Below, one piece after another: positions 27,935 through 37,672 of a DNA stretch of 64,000 bases. The translations under genes were made by a program, and so were the position numbers. The stretch covers positions 20,742 to 84,741 of the forward strand of contig JBGGMV010000016.1 in the NCBI GenBank assembly GCA_041287865.1, given 5' to 3'. The DNA is from JAPWJZ01 sp041287865. Lineage in GTDB: Bacteria; Pseudomonadota; Alphaproteobacteria; Micavibrionales; UBA2020. Under the pieces are notes generated by a model that did no database searches, had not been told where the DNA came from, and was given only the letters and a program-made list of their open reading frames with translations. How positions within the stretch are numbered: position 1 is the first letter of the stretch; the number at the start of each line of letters is the position of its first letter.

Positions 27935-28395
27935 GTCGTCAGGCTCCAGCCAAATCCGGTGTTCAATATAATGCCGAGGATTGATGTAGCATGGACGCCC
28001 GAAAACTCAAAATAAACTCAAAGACTCAACGCTTATCGCTGCGCTGATTCTGGATTCTGGCAAATGTGGCGCACTGCATCACCCTCGTCTTTAATATGAA
28101 AACACAACAGCAACAGACAGTCTAAAAACACGCCAAACCCCAAGCTTTGCCGCTAAAACGGGCTTTCCCTGACCGGACCCTGCCCGTACGGGCTTTGTTG
28201 CACCGCCGCCACAGTCAGCGGCATTGTCGCCATTCAACGCTTGTTCAGGTTGACCTGTAACAGTCTTAAAAGTTACTTCTCAACTGTACGGTGAGAAGCG
28301 GCCGAGGGGCACTGTTCCGGGGTTTCGCCACATCATCACATCAAAAACGCTCTGGTTAGAATCAACTTTACCGGGGCACTTTGGAGGAAAACACA
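27935..28395. other. 461-base gap before the first porin gene
   Basis: No convincing ORF. It contains the upstream regions of the divergent DUF3576 and porin genes. I see a palindrome GCCCGTACGGGC near 28185, followed by TTTGTT, that could weakly terminate transcription. A TTGACC at about 28250 could be a -35 element for the porin. A 7-base-pair hairpin, CTTCTCA/TGAGAAG with a nine-base loop, at 28276-28298 would lie in the porin leader. Nothing else is recognisable. Confidence 0.5.
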
Positions 28396-29643
28396 ATGAA
28401 AAAACTTCTCTTGACGGGTACGGCTCTCGTCGGCGCAGCGATCCTCGCTTCGCCCGCAAAAGCTGACCTGAAACTGGATCTCGGCGGCCACTTCCGTGGC
28501 TACGTGGTCTATGCAGACAACGACGAAGTCGGTGGCACCACCACTTCGAACGACCTGCGCGATTTCGATTTCAAACGCGATTTCGAAGTTCACTTCTCGG
28601 GCGAAACCACGACCGACAACGGCCTGACCGTTGGCGTGCACGCTGAACTCGACCTCGGCAACGAGAGCGATGACGGCGGCGTCCCGACCGGTCTGCCCTC
28701 TCCCTGGACCAACAACTCCGACAAAGATCCCAACCAACTCGATGAAGCATACCTCTACTTCTCGGGCGGCTGGGGCCGCGTGAACTTCGGTTCCGAAGAC
28801 GGCGCTGCATACCTCCTGCAGGTTGCTGCTCCCTCGGCTGACTCGAACGTTGACGGTCTGCGTAACTACATCTCGGGCCTGAACTCTGACGTTTGGGATG
28901 ACCAAGCGATCAACGGCTCGCTCGTTGGCTCGGGCTTTAACCTGCCCATGGGCTACGACAACGCATTCTTCCGCGACACCGATCGTCTCACCTACCTGAC
29001 GCCGAAATGGAACGGCTTCCAGGCTGGTGCTTCGTACGCTCCGGAACAAGGTCAGAACTCGGTTGACAACGCCTTTGGCGGCATGAACACCGATGATGAC
29101 TCGACCGACTTCGAAAACCTGTGGGATATCGCTGCCCGTTGGGACGGCGAATTCAACGGCTTTGGTATCAGCGTCGGCGCGGGCTACACCCACGCTTCCG
29201 GTGAAAACGAAGTTGCTGTCGGCGCGAACAACTTCGGCTCTGACGACATTGCTGCCTGGGATGCAGGCATCAACGTTGCTTACATGGGCTGGAGCCTCGG
29301 CGTTGCGTACCTCGATTACACCGACACCGGTGTGAACGATACGGGCGGTAACGGCACCGACCTGACCACCTGGGTTGTCGGCGGCGCTTGGGACAATGGT
29401 CCCTGGCACATCGGCGCGACCTGGTACAACAGCGACATCGAAGCGAACGCCTTTGGCCTCGGCTTCGGCGGCGCCGGTGATGAAATCGAAGTCGACCGTT
29501 TCACGGTTGGCGGCGGTTACACCTACGGTCCCGGCATGACCTTCCGCGGCGCAGTCGCGTGGGGCGATGCTGAGGAGAACGTCGGTGCGTCCGGTTCTGC
29601 TGACTTCGTTCAAGTCACCTTCGGTACCGACGTTTCCTTCTAA
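28396..29643 (+). CDS. Outer-membrane porin, copy 1
   Basis: A 415-residue beta-barrel porin. It has a signal peptide (KKLLLTGTALVGAAILASPAKA), alternating hydrophobic/polar beta strands, Gly/Asp-rich loops and a terminal Phe (TFGTDVSF), the usual outer-membrane assembly signal. It resembles the gram-negative porin type of Rhodospirillales. GGAGG precedes the ATG. Codon usage is strongly biased, suggesting high expression. A paralogue of the same plan lies at 31291, separated only by a sulfotransferase gene. Substrate unknown. Confidence 0.9.
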   Translation: MKKLLLTGTALVGAAILASPAKADLKLDLGGHFRGYVVYADNDEVGGTTTSNDLRDFDFKRDFEVHFSGETTTDNGLTVGVHAELDLGNESDDGGVPTGLPSPWTNNSDKDPNQLDEAYLYFSGGWGRVNFGSEDGAAYLLQVAAPSADSNVDGLRNYISGLNSDVWDDQAINGSLVGSGFNLPMGYDNAFFRDTDRLTYLTPKWNGFQAGASYAPEQGQNSVDNAFGGMNTDDDSTDFENLWDIAARWDGEFNGFGISVGAGYTHASGENEVAVGANNFGSDDIAAWDAGINVAYMGWSLGVAYLDYTDTGVNDTGGNGTDLTTWVVGGAWDNGPWHIGATWYNSDIEANAFGLGFGGAGDEIEVDRFTVGGGYTYGPGMTFRGAVAWGDAEENVGASGSADFVQVTFGTDVSF

Positions 29644-29680
29644 TTGGGAATGTCGTCCCGAAAGGACGATGGATAAAAGG

Positions 29681-29713
29681 GGGAGCGCCGCAAGGCGCTC
29701 CTCTCTTTTTTTG
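29681..29713 (+). terminator. Rho-independent terminator after porin 1
   Basis: GGAGCGCC/GGCGCTCC, an 8-base-pair stem with a GCAA loop, followed by a T-rich tail ending in seven T. A smaller hairpin, TCGTCC/GGACGA, at about 29653-29669 lies just before it. Confidence 0.85.
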
Positions 29714-29785
29714 GGCCTTTTTTGTTTTCTTTCGGCTTGATTAAGACCTCCGGACGGGTGACAGTAGCCTCATGCGGAAAAAGGC

Positions 29786-31294
29786 ATGAACAGCGCAGGC
29801 CTGCAAAACACGCAAGGCCCCTTCGCGGCGGCACTTCGGGCCGCGATGCAATGCCTGCAGGAAGGCCGCCCCGCCGAGGCCGAGCGCATTTACAACCAGA
29901 TCGTGCAGCAGGCGCCCGGCAATACGGCTGCACTGTTTAACCTGGGTCTGCTGGCCGCTCGCCGCGGATCGGCCAAGGAAGCACAGCTGCTCTTCAAAAA
30001 AGTTCTCGATATCGATCCCAAGGACGCCGATGCTGCCGTGTCTCTTGCCATCACCTATGCGGATATGGGCATGGCGACCGAAGCACAGGCGGCGGCTGCA
30101 CAGGCGCTGGCCCTGTCGCCCGCGCCCCCGGCGCTGTCGCAATTGGGCGCCATGTATGGCGAATTAGGGCTGACCGAAAAGGCGCTGGAAACTTTACGCG
30201 CCGCGCTGAAGGCGCAGCCTGAAAACATTAACGCCCTTGCGACGCTTGCAGCCTACGACAAGCTTGCCACCGATGACCCCGCCTGCCGCGCGCTGATAAA
30301 GCTTTCGGCGACAGGTGACCGCCTGCCGCCTGCAGACCGTGCCCGCGTTGAATTCGCGCTGGGCAAGGCGCGGCTCGATCAGGGCGACGAAAAAACCGCC
30401 TATGCCGCCTATGCGTTGGGGAACAAGATAAAAAAATCGACCTATTCGGGCTTTAACATTTCACGCTTCGAAGAATATTTCGACAGTCTGGCTGCGCTTT
30501 TCACGCCCGCGCTTGTGACGAAACATGCAAGCGCAGCCCAGCCCAAAGGCGAAAGGCCGGTTTTTATCGTCGGTATGCAGCGCTCCGGCTCGACGCTGGC
30601 GGCGCAAATCCTGGACAGCCATCCGGCCGCGCGCAGCATCGGCGAATCTTCGGCGTCACGCCTGTCTTTTCCGCCGCCGCCCGGTGAAAAATTCGCGCGC
30701 GATACCCGCGTCACCGCCGCGCTGACCGAAAGGCTGTCGCCCGACCTGCTCGCCGGCATCCGGAAGAGCTACGCGGGTTATGCGCGGCTCGCCGCTGACA
30801 AGGACGCGGTCGTCGTCGACAAGATGCTGCCCAATTTCATGCTGCTGGGGCTCCTCAAGCTGGCGATGCCCGAGGCTAAATTCATCCATTGCCAGCGCGA
30901 CCCGGTTGATGCCGGCCTGTCGGTCTGGACGACGCTGTTCTTCGAGCCCACCCCCTGGGCCTATGACCAGCGGGATATCGCAAGATATTACAAGGCGCAG
31001 ATGAAATTGATGGCGCATTGGCAGAAACTTTTCCCGCAGGCAATCCATGTGCTGTCCTACGAAAAGCTGGTCGCCGAACAAGAGGCCGAGACAAAAAAAC
31101 TGCTGGAATTCTGCGGCCTGCCCTGGGACCCGCGCTGCCTTGATTTCCACACGGCGTCCGGGATGGTGAAAACGGCAAGCGTGATGCAGGTGCGCCAGCC
31201 GATCAACGCCGCATCGGTGGGGAAGGGCAGCCGCGCCGCTGCCTATCTGAAAGACATGCTGGACGAATTGAACAAGGGAGTGGTTGCCGGATGA
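29786..31294 (+). CDS. TPR-repeat sulfotransferase
   Basis: A 502-residue protein. Residues 10-200 form TPR repeats (RPAEAERIYNQIVQQAPGN, AKEAQLLFKKVLDIDPKD and others). The C-terminal half is a sulfotransferase domain: the PAPS 5'-phosphosulfate loop FIVGMQRSGSTL near 259, and the 3'-phosphate segment CQRDPVDAGLSVW near 369. Such TPR-sulfotransferases are common in proteobacteria, but their acceptors are mostly unknown. Its stop overlaps the start of the second porin (ATGA), so a functional link to the envelope or to the porin is plausible. Confidence 0.88.
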   Translation: MNSAGLQNTQGPFAAALRAAMQCLQEGRPAEAERIYNQIVQQAPGNTAALFNLGLLAARRGSAKEAQLLFKKVLDIDPKDADAAVSLAITYADMGMATEAQAAAAQALALSPAPPALSQLGAMYGELGLTEKALETLRAALKAQPENINALATLAAYDKLATDDPACRALIKLSATGDRLPPADRARVEFALGKARLDQGDEKTAYAAYALGNKIKKSTYSGFNISRFEEYFDSLAALFTPALVTKHASAAQPKGERPVFIVGMQRSGSTLAAQILDSHPAARSIGESSASRLSFPPPPGEKFARDTRVTAALTERLSPDLLAGIRKSYAGYARLAADKDAVVVDKMLPNFMLLGLLKLAMPEAKFIHCQRDPVDAGLSVWTTLFFEPTPWAYDQRDIARYYKAQMKLMAHWQKLFPQAIHVLSYEKLVAEQEAETKKLLEFCGLPWDPRCLDFHTASGMVKTASVMQVRQPINAASVGKGSRAAAYLKDMLDELNKGVVAG

Positions 31295-32481
31295 TCAAAA
31301 GGGCTGTTGCTTTGCTGGCTACGGTTGCTGCGGCGGCGCTGCCGTCACAGGCAGGGGCCGAAGGGCTCGACGTCGACCTGCGCGGCTATATCCGCAGCTA
31401 CGCGATATATGCCGATAACGACGAAACCGGCGGCACGACGGCCTCGAACGATTTGCGCCAGTTCGATTTCAGGCGCGAGATTGAAATTCACTTCAAGGGC
31501 GAGACGGAGCTGAAAAACGGCCTGACCGTCGGCCTGCAGGCCGAATTCGAGCTGGGCAGCGAAGCCGACGACGGCAGCGTGCCGACGGGCAAGGACCCCA
31601 ACCAGTTTGACGAGGCCTTTCTCTACTTCAAGGGAAAATTCGGCAAGCTGCACTTCGGCTCCAAGGACGGCGCGGCCTATATGCTGCAGGTTGCAGCGCC
31701 CGCCGCCGATACCAATATCGACGGGATGCGCGTCTATATGCAGGGGCTCAACCCCGATGTCTGGGATGACGGCGTGATCAACGCTTCTTTCGCGCCCGCA
31801 GGTTTCGCGCTCCGGCTCGGCTACGACAACGCCGATTTCCGCGGCGTCGACAAAATCGCCTACTTCACGCCCGAATTCATGGGGTTCAGGGCAGGGGCCT
31901 CATACGCGCCTGAAGACGGGCAGAACCAGGTCGATGACGCCTTCAACGGCATGAACCTGAACGACCGCCCCGGTAAATTCGAAAATATATGGGACGCCGG
32001 CATCCGCTGGGATGGCGATCTTGGGCCTGTCGGCCTGCAGGCCGGCGCAGGTGTCGTTCATGCCACGCCGGAAGTCAATGCCGCGGTTGGCGCTTCCGGC
32101 TCCGACGATCTCACGTCATGGAATGCGGGCCTTGCGCTCGATTATCAGGACTTCAGTCTTGGTGCGGCCTATCGCCATTCCGACACCGGCGTGTCGGGGC
32201 CCGATACCGACCGCCAAACCTATTTCGTCGGCGCGGGCTGGGACCATGGGCCCTGGCATGCGGGCGCTTCGTGGTACCGGCAGAATTTCGACTCCAATGC
32301 CAATAGTTTCGGGTTTGTGGATGACATCAGCCTGCAGCGAATCACCGTCGGCGGGGGGTATATCCTGGCCCCCGGCGTCAGCTTCCGCAGCACGGTTTCC
32401 TTCGGCTCGGTCGACACGGGTGTTGCCGCCAATGACACCGATTTTACGCAAATCACCTTCGGGAACGAGATCAAGTTCTAG
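31291..32481 (+). CDS. Outer-membrane porin, copy 2
   Basis: A 396-residue paralogue of the porin at 28396. It has a signal peptide (KRAVALLATVAAAALPSQAGA), the shared opening LDVDLRGYIRSYAIYADNDETGG, and the C-terminal Phe ending. It lacks the short Trp/Asn-containing loop that copy 1 has after VPTG. Its codon usage is less biased than copy 1. It starts within the sulfotransferase stop (ATGA), so it depends on that transcript. Confidence 0.9.
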   Translation: MIKRAVALLATVAAAALPSQAGAEGLDVDLRGYIRSYAIYADNDETGGTTASNDLRQFDFRREIEIHFKGETELKNGLTVGLQAEFELGSEADDGSVPTGKDPNQFDEAFLYFKGKFGKLHFGSKDGAAYMLQVAAPAADTNIDGMRVYMQGLNPDVWDDGVINASFAPAGFALRLGYDNADFRGVDKIAYFTPEFMGFRAGASYAPEDGQNQVDDAFNGMNLNDRPGKFENIWDAGIRWDGDLGPVGLQAGAGVVHATPEVNAAVGASGSDDLTSWNAGLALDYQDFSLGAAYRHSDTGVSGPDTDRQTYFVGAGWDHGPWHAGASWYRQNFDSNANSFGFVDDISLQRITVGGGYILAPGVSFRSTVSFGSVDTGVAANDTDFTQITFGNEIKF

Positions 32482-32501
32482 GAATCGTGCAAAGCGTGAG
32501 C

Positions 32502-32536
32502 AAAAACAGCGTTTTCTTTACGTAAACGCTGTTTTT
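32502..32536 (+). terminator. Rho-independent terminator, bidirectional
   Basis: A perfect 13-base-pair stem (AAAAACAGCGTTT/AAACGCTGTTTTT) with a nine-base loop, 20 bases after the porin 2 stop. It carries an A-run before and a T-run after, so it could work on both strands. Confidence 0.85.
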
Positions 32537-32614
32537 GGTTGCTTTAGGCCTATGCGGGGGCTTAAATCACTCTAGCTTTTTGTGCAGTGCACCTTTTTTA
32601 CAGGGAGAATATTC

Positions 32615-33811
32615 ATGACCACCCAGAACAACGACCCCATCGTCATCGTCGGCATGGCCCGCACCCCGATGGGTGCCTTCCAGGGCGAACTGGCCAGTTT
32701 CTCGGCCTCCGACCTCGGCAAATTCGCCATTGAAGAAGCGCTGAAGCGCTCGACCGTCAAACCCGCCGACGTCGAAGACGTCGTCATGGGCTGCGTGCTG
32801 GGCGCAGGGCAGGGGCAGGCTCCCGCCCGTCAGGCCTCCATCAAGGCCGGCATCCCGGATTCAACCGGCGCCACCACCATCAACAAAATGTGCGGCTCCG
32901 GCATGAAGGCCGTGATGTTCGCGCATCACAATATCCTCGCCGGTTCGGCCAATGTGATGGTCGCAGGCGGCATGGAAAGCATGACCAACGCACCCTACCT
33001 GCTGGATAAAGCACGCGGCGGGCTGCGCATGGGCCATGGCAAAGTGCTCGACCATATGTTCATCGACGGCCTCGAAGACGCCTACGACAAAGGCCAGCTG
33101 ATGGGCGTTTTCGCGGATGATACCGCGCGCAAATGCCAGCTGACCCGCGAAGATCAGGACAAATTCGCCGTCGCCTCGCTGACCCGCTCGCTCGAAGCCT
33201 CGAAAAGCGGCGCTTTCACGGCTGAAATCGTGCCGATCACGATCAAGTCGAAGGCCGGCGACACCGTCGTCTCCGAAGACGAAAGCCCCAAGAAAGGCAA
33301 GCCCGAGAAAATCCCGACGCTGAAACCCGCCTTCACGCCCGACGGCACGGTCACGGCGGCGAACGCTTCCTCTATCTCCGACGGCGCGGCCGCCCTTGTG
33401 CTGATGCGCAAATCCGAAGCGCAAAAGCGCGGCCTGAAAATCCTGGCCGAGATCAAGGCGCATGCAACGCACGCGCAGAAACCGGCTGAATTCACGCTGG
33501 CGCCCATCGGTGCGACCAAGAAAGTGCTGGAAAAAGCAGGCTGGACCACGAAAGACGTCGATCTGTACGAAATCAACGAAGCTTTCGCCGTAGTCACGCT
33601 GGCCGCGATGAAGGAACTGGGCCTGCCGCATGAAAAAGTGAACGTGAACGGCGGCGCCTGCGCCCTCGGCCACCCGATCGGCGCCTCCGGCGCCCGCATC
33701 ATCATCACGCTGCTGCACGCGCTTGAAAAACGCGGCCTGAAACGCGGCGTCGCCTCGCTCTGCATCGGCGGCGGCGAAGGCACGGCAATCGCGCTGGAAC
33801 GGGCGGCCTAA
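32615..33811 (+). CDS. Acetyl-CoA C-acetyltransferase
   Basis: A 398-residue biosynthetic-type thiolase (AtoB/PhaA group). The nucleophile is in NKMCGSGMKAVMFAH, with GGMESMTNAPYLL, the NEAF loop, NGGACALGHPIGASGARI and CIGGGEG. It condenses two acetyl-CoA to acetoacetyl-CoA or does the reverse. AGGGAG precedes the ATG at 32615. An 11-base palindrome, GTGCAGTGCAC, at 32582-32592 could be an operator. The PBP gene begins 6 bases after its stop. No phaB or phaC neighbour is present. Confidence 0.93.
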   Translation: MTTQNNDPIVIVGMARTPMGAFQGELASFSASDLGKFAIEEALKRSTVKPADVEDVVMGCVLGAGQGQAPARQASIKAGIPDSTGATTINKMCGSGMKAVMFAHHNILAGSANVMVAGGMESMTNAPYLLDKARGGLRMGHGKVLDHMFIDGLEDAYDKGQLMGVFADDTARKCQLTREDQDKFAVASLTRSLEASKSGAFTAEIVPITIKSKAGDTVVSEDESPKKGKPEKIPTLKPAFTPDGTVTAANASSISDGAAALVLMRKSEAQKRGLKILAEIKAHATHAQKPAEFTLAPIGATKKVLEKAGWTTKDVDLYEINEAFAVVTLAAMKELGLPHEKVNVNGGACALGHPIGASGARIIITLLHALEKRGLKRGVASLCIGGGEGTAIALERAA

Positions 33812-33817
33812 TCTTCC

Positions 33818-35782
33818 TTGACCAGACGACGCTCTAAAAAGTCCGATACTTCGGGCAGAAAAAGAAACGGAAGCCGCCACACAGGCGGCTTCCGGTCTTT
33901 TATGCGCTTTTGCTTTGTGCTGGGGCTCTTCGGCTTTGCGGGCTTCATGCTGATGCTCGCCTGGCTCGCCTATGGCCTGCCGGACGCCTCGCAGGTCAAG
34001 CCGCTCGAGCAGCATCCCAGCATCACCGTGTTGGCCGACGACGGCACGCTGATTGCCCGTTACGGCGGGTTGAAAGGCGACACCGTGAATGTCAAGGAAC
34101 TGCCGCCCTATGTTTCGGCGGCCATCCTCGCGATCGAGGACAGGCGCTTCTACGACCATTTCGGCATCGACCCCATCGGCCTTGGCCGCGCCATGCTGGC
34201 GAATATCGAGGCGCGGCGCTGGGTGCAGGGCGGATCGACCATCACGCAGCAGCTGGCCAAGAACCTGTTTCTGACCCCCGATAAAACCCTCCGCCGCAAG
34301 GGGCAGGAAGCGCTGATGGCGCTCTGGATCGAGCGCAAGTTTACCAAGGACGAAATCCTATCGGCCTACCTGAACCGCGTGTATTTCGGCTCCGGCGCTT
34401 ACGGCATCGACGCCGCCGCACGCACCTATTTCGGCAAGCCCGTGTATGACATCACCCTGTGGGAAAGCGCCGTATTGGCCGGCCTGCTGAAAGCGCCGTC
34501 ACGCTATTCGCCCTCCAGCAACCCCGGGCTCGCGCGTGAAAGGGCCAAGGTCGTTATCTCGGCGATGGAACGCGCCGGTTACATCGACAAGGGCATGAAG
34601 GTGCAGGAGCTGAAAGAGGCCAAGATGCGCCTTGCCGGATCCTCCACCGGCGACCTCAACCGCTATTTCGCCGACTGGGTGATCGACCAGATCGACAGCT
34701 ATGTCACCACGGCAGCGGGCGACCTTGTTATCCGCACAACGTTCAATCCGCAGCTGCAACTGCTGGCCGAAGCGCGGCAGAAGGCGCTTTTCGCCACGCT
34801 GAAACCTGACCAGAAAATTTCGCAGGCTGCTGTCGTGACGCTGGGCCTTGATGGTGCTGTGCTGGCCATGATCGGCGGCACGGATTACACCGAAAGCCAG
34901 TTCAACCGCGCGACACAAGCCGTGCGCCAGCCGGGGTCCAGCTTCAAGCCCTTCGTCTTCCTTGCGGCGATGGAAGCAGGCTGGCGTCCGAACGACACGA
35001 TCGAGGACGCGCCCGTTAAGATCGGCAAATACCAGCCTAAAAACTACAACAATAAATATTACGGTTTGGTCACGCTGACCGATGCGCTGGCCCTGTCGCT
35101 GAATACGGCCACGATCCGCCTGTTGCAAAACGTCGGACTTGCCGCACTGCTCGACACCGCGCAGCGTCTCGGCTTTACGCGCAAGTTCAAAGCCGAGCTG
35201 GCAACGGGCCTTGGCGCAGGCGAAGCAACGCTGCTGGAAATGACGTCAGCCTATGCCGTGATTGCCAACGGCGGCCGCGCCGCATGGCCCTGGGCGGTGC
35301 TGTCGATCGAGGACGATAAGGGCAACAAGATTTACACGCGCGAATCCATGGGCCAGCTGCGCATGTTCACGCAGCGCGATATATCGTCGCTGGACAGCAT
35401 GCTGGTGCAGGTGCTGGCGCGTGGCACGGGGCAGGCGGCGCAACTGTCGCGCGGCCACACGGCGGGCAAGACGGGCACCTCGCAGGATTACCGCGATGCA
35501 TGGTTTATCGGCTATACCAACCGCCTTGTGACGGGCATCTGGATGGGCAACGACGACAATTCGCCCATGGAACAGGTGTCCGGCGGCAAATATCCCGCGC
35601 GTCTCTGGCATGATTACATGGAAGAAGCGCTTGCGGTCGAGGTCAAGAATTACGGCGCGGGCGCGGCGCGCAGGGACGGGGATGACGGTTTCTCCCGCAT
35701 GCTTGACCGCTGGTCTTCCGGCGATTTCGGCGGAAACTTCGACGGCTTCAGTGGAAGCGACGTGCCGGTTTATAATCCGTAG
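33818..35782 (+). CDS. Class A penicillin-binding protein (PBP1A family)
   Basis: Bifunctional peptidoglycan synthase. It has a basic cytoplasmic tail, one membrane helix near 30-50, a glycosyltransferase domain (AIEDRRFYDHFGID with the catalytic Glu, then GGSTITQQLAKNLFL), and a transpeptidase domain with SxxK in PGSSFKPFVF, SLN in ALSLNTATIRL and KTGTS in TAGKTGTSQDYRDAW. At 654 residues it is short for PBP1A, without an evident large insert. The start is taken as TTG at 33818 because the Arg/Lys-rich tail looks genuine. The ATG at 33902 is the alternative. Confidence 0.93.
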   Translation: MTRRRSKKSDTSGRKRNGSRHTGGFRSFMRFCFVLGLFGFAGFMLMLAWLAYGLPDASQVKPLEQHPSITVLADDGTLIARYGGLKGDTVNVKELPPYVSAAILAIEDRRFYDHFGIDPIGLGRAMLANIEARRWVQGGSTITQQLAKNLFLTPDKTLRRKGQEALMALWIERKFTKDEILSAYLNRVYFGSGAYGIDAAARTYFGKPVYDITLWESAVLAGLLKAPSRYSPSSNPGLARERAKVVISAMERAGYIDKGMKVQELKEAKMRLAGSSTGDLNRYFADWVIDQIDSYVTTAAGDLVIRTTFNPQLQLLAEARQKALFATLKPDQKISQAAVVTLGLDGAVLAMIGGTDYTESQFNRATQAVRQPGSSFKPFVFLAAMEAGWRPNDTIEDAPVKIGKYQPKNYNNKYYGLVTLTDALALSLNTATIRLLQNVGLAALLDTAQRLGFTRKFKAELATGLGAGEATLLEMTSAYAVIANGGRAAWPWAVLSIEDDKGNKIYTRESMGQLRMFTQRDISSLDSMLVQVLARGTGQAAQLSRGHTAGKTGTSQDYRDAWFIGYTNRLVTGIWMGNDDNSPMEQVSGGKYPARLWHDYMEEALAVEVKNYGAGAARRDGDDGFSRMLDRWSSGDFGGNFDGFSGSDVPVYNP

Positions 35783-36152
35783 AGCTATAGCTCATAGACG
35801 AGCGGTTCCAGAAATCCAGCAATTCCCGCTGGCGCAGGGTGATCGCGCCGATATCCCATTTCGGGCGCAGGCAGCGCGATTCAATTTGCACGACGAAGGC
35901 TTTGGGGAAAGATGCGCGGCTGGCGCAAAGCCCGCTTTCGACCAGTGTGCGGGCGACGGCTTCGGGCGTGCTGCGCGTGCGCAGCGCCGTCGCGGAAATG
36001 GCGGCCAGAATCCGCGCCTCGGGATTGATATCCCGCTGCCGCTGGAATTCGTGCATGAACTGCGACCAGAAATGCTGCGTCAGCGTATCGGCCTGCACTT
36101 CGAGGATCGGCAGCGAAAATGCCGGCGGCTGGCTTGCTTGCGATTGCCTCAT
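35748..36152 (-). CDS. Hypothetical protein, 134 residues
   Basis: A small soluble protein with a helical middle (ARILAAISATALRTRSTPEAVARTLVE). No family is recognised. The ATG at 36152 has GGAGG 8 bases upstream, which strongly favours it over the ATG at 36197. It converges with the PBP gene and overlaps its 3' end by 35 bases. It is 80 bases upstream of rnhA on the other side. Confidence 0.65.
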   Translation of the reverse strand: MRQSQASQPPAFSLPILEVQADTLTQHFWSQFMHEFQRQRDINPEARILAAISATALRTRSTPEAVARTLVESGLCASRASFPKAFVVQIESRCLRPKWDIGAITLRQRELLDFWNRSSMSYSSTDYKPARRFH

Positions 36153-36232
36153 CACTTTATCCTCCGGAAATTTGAATAACGGTTCAGCATGGCCCACAAG
36201 AGCCTAACAAACAGTTAACGTCTCAGGCCTGT

Positions 36233-36667
36233 CTAGGGTTCTGAAGGAATACTATTGCGGGCGAGCTCATCGACGCGCTCATTTTCCACATGTCCGGCAT
36301 GGCCCTTGACCCAGACCCATTTCAGCTTGTGAAGCGGCAGCAGCGCGTCAAGTTCCATCCAGAGGTCTATGTTTTTCACGTCTTTTTTATCCGATGTCTT
36401 CCAGCCGCGCTTTTTCCAGCCCTCCAGATATTCCGTCACGCCCTTCAGCACATACTGGCTGTCGGTATGGATCGTCACCTGACAGGGCGGTGTGATGGCC
36501 TTTAACCCCTCGATGATGGCCTTCATTTCCATGCGGTTATTGGTTGTAGCCGCTTCGCCGCCGGATAATTCTTTTTCATGCTTGCCGTAGCGGAGCAGTG
36601 CGCCCCAGCCGCCCGGTCCCGGGTTGCCGCTGCAGGCACCGTCGGTGAAGATATCGACCTTCTTCAT
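36233..36667 (-). CDS. rnhA: Ribonuclease HI
   Basis: Cleaves RNA in RNA-DNA hybrids. The 144-residue protein has the four acidic catalytic positions: Asp in FTDGACSGNPGPGG, Glu in NNRMEMKAI, Asp in HTDSQYVLKG and Asp in NERVDELA, plus the flexible-loop His in VKGHAGH. The length is normal. It overlaps the thrB stop (ATGA). Confidence 0.97.
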   Translation of the reverse strand: MKKVDIFTDGACSGNPGPGGWGALLRYGKHEKELSGGEAATTNNRMEMKAIIEGLKAITPPCQVTIHTDSQYVLKGVTEYLEGWKKRGWKTSDKKDVKNIDLWMELDALLPLHKLKWVWVKGHAGHVENERVDELARNSIPSEP

Positions 36668-37629
36668 GGCGCGAAACCGTAGTCGTCGAGTGTTTTGACT
36701 TTCTGGTGGAAGCGTAAAATCTTCACATGCTCCATCGGATCTTTCGCGCGCACCAGCGCGCCCTCGACAGGGTGTAGCCAGTCGTAAAGCCTAGTCGCAA
36801 TAATGCGCATAGCGGCGGCGCGGCCAAAGAAGGGCAGGTTTTTCAATTCGTTTTTACCGAGCGGCCTTGCGGCGTGATAACTGGACAGGAAGGCATGCGA
36901 TTTGTCGATATCTAGGTCACCCTTCCAGTCGAAACACCAGGGGTTGACCGACAGCATCAAGTCATAGGCCAGCGTTTCAGTGCACGAAAAATAGAAATCG
37001 ATCACGCCGGTCAGTTTATCCTGCGTGAAGAAAACATTATCGGGAAAGAAATCCGCATGCACCGCGCCCTTCGGCAGGTACTTGGGCCAGTTCTTTTGCA
37101 GGTAAGTCAGTTCCTCCATCAGGAAACCGTAAAGACCTTTTTCAATCGTATCGGCCTTGGCAGCGCAGGCCTGTATCAATCCCTGCCATGCGGACAGGGC
37201 AACGGAATTTTTCCGCTTCATCTGGAAGTCGCGGCCTGCGCGATGCATCGCCGCCAGCGTTTCGCCCGCCGCCTGACAATGATAAACATGAATGTCGCGC
37301 GGCCATGCGCCGTTCAGGAATTCGCTGACCAGCGCCGGTTTTCCCTCCAGCGTGAAGATGTTTTTTCCATCGGAATCATGCAGCACGGCAGGGCAGGGGA
37401 TGCCGCGTTTTTTCAGGTGCTCCATATAGCCGATATAAAAGGGCAGTTCCTCGGGGTTCGCGCGCCGCTCGATAATGGTGAGGATGTAGCGGCCCTTGGA
37501 GGTTTTCAGCAGGTAATTTGTATTCTCGACGCCCTCGGTAATGCCTTCCGCGGCGACAAGTTTGCCGATGCCCAGCCTTGGCAGCAGGGCTTCGATCTTC
37601 TCGTCGGAAATTTGGGTGTAAACAGCCAT
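36664..37629 (-). CDS. thrB: Homoserine kinase (ThrB type II)
   Basis: Phosphorylates homoserine in threonine synthesis, using the APH-like kinase fold rather than the GHMP fold. The start MAVYTQISDEKIEALL matches the family; GVENTNYLLKTSKGRYILTI is the ATP-binding lobe, AVHADFFPDNVFF the catalytic loop and GVIDFYFS the DFG-equivalent. The ATG at 37629 is preferred over a longer frame from 37842. ispH-thrB-rnhA is a conserved alphaproteobacterial block, here interrupted by one hypothetical gene. Confidence 0.93.
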   Translation of the reverse strand: MAVYTQISDEKIEALLPRLGIGKLVAAEGITEGVENTNYLLKTSKGRYILTIIERRANPEELPFYIGYMEHLKKRGIPCPAVLHDSDGKNIFTLEGKPALVSEFLNGAWPRDIHVYHCQAAGETLAAMHRAGRDFQMKRKNSVALSAWQGLIQACAAKADTIEKGLYGFLMEELTYLQKNWPKYLPKGAVHADFFPDNVFFTQDKLTGVIDFYFSCTETLAYDLMLSVNPWCFDWKGDLDIDKSHAFLSSYHAARPLGKNELKNLPFFGRAAAMRIIATRLYDWLHPVEGALVRAKDPMEHVKILRFHQKVKTLDDYGFAP

Positions 37630-37672
37630 AACCGGTAAAAGGATAGCGGAAAGGGCAGGGCACTGCCAGCGA

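Noticed and set aside
28336..29613. A 425-codon open frame antisense to porin 1
   Set aside because: It mirrors the porin almost end to end, has no ribosome-binding site, and its composition (Val/Glu/Arg-rich) is what biased codon use produces on the opposite strand. The porin has a signal peptide and the correct C-terminus.
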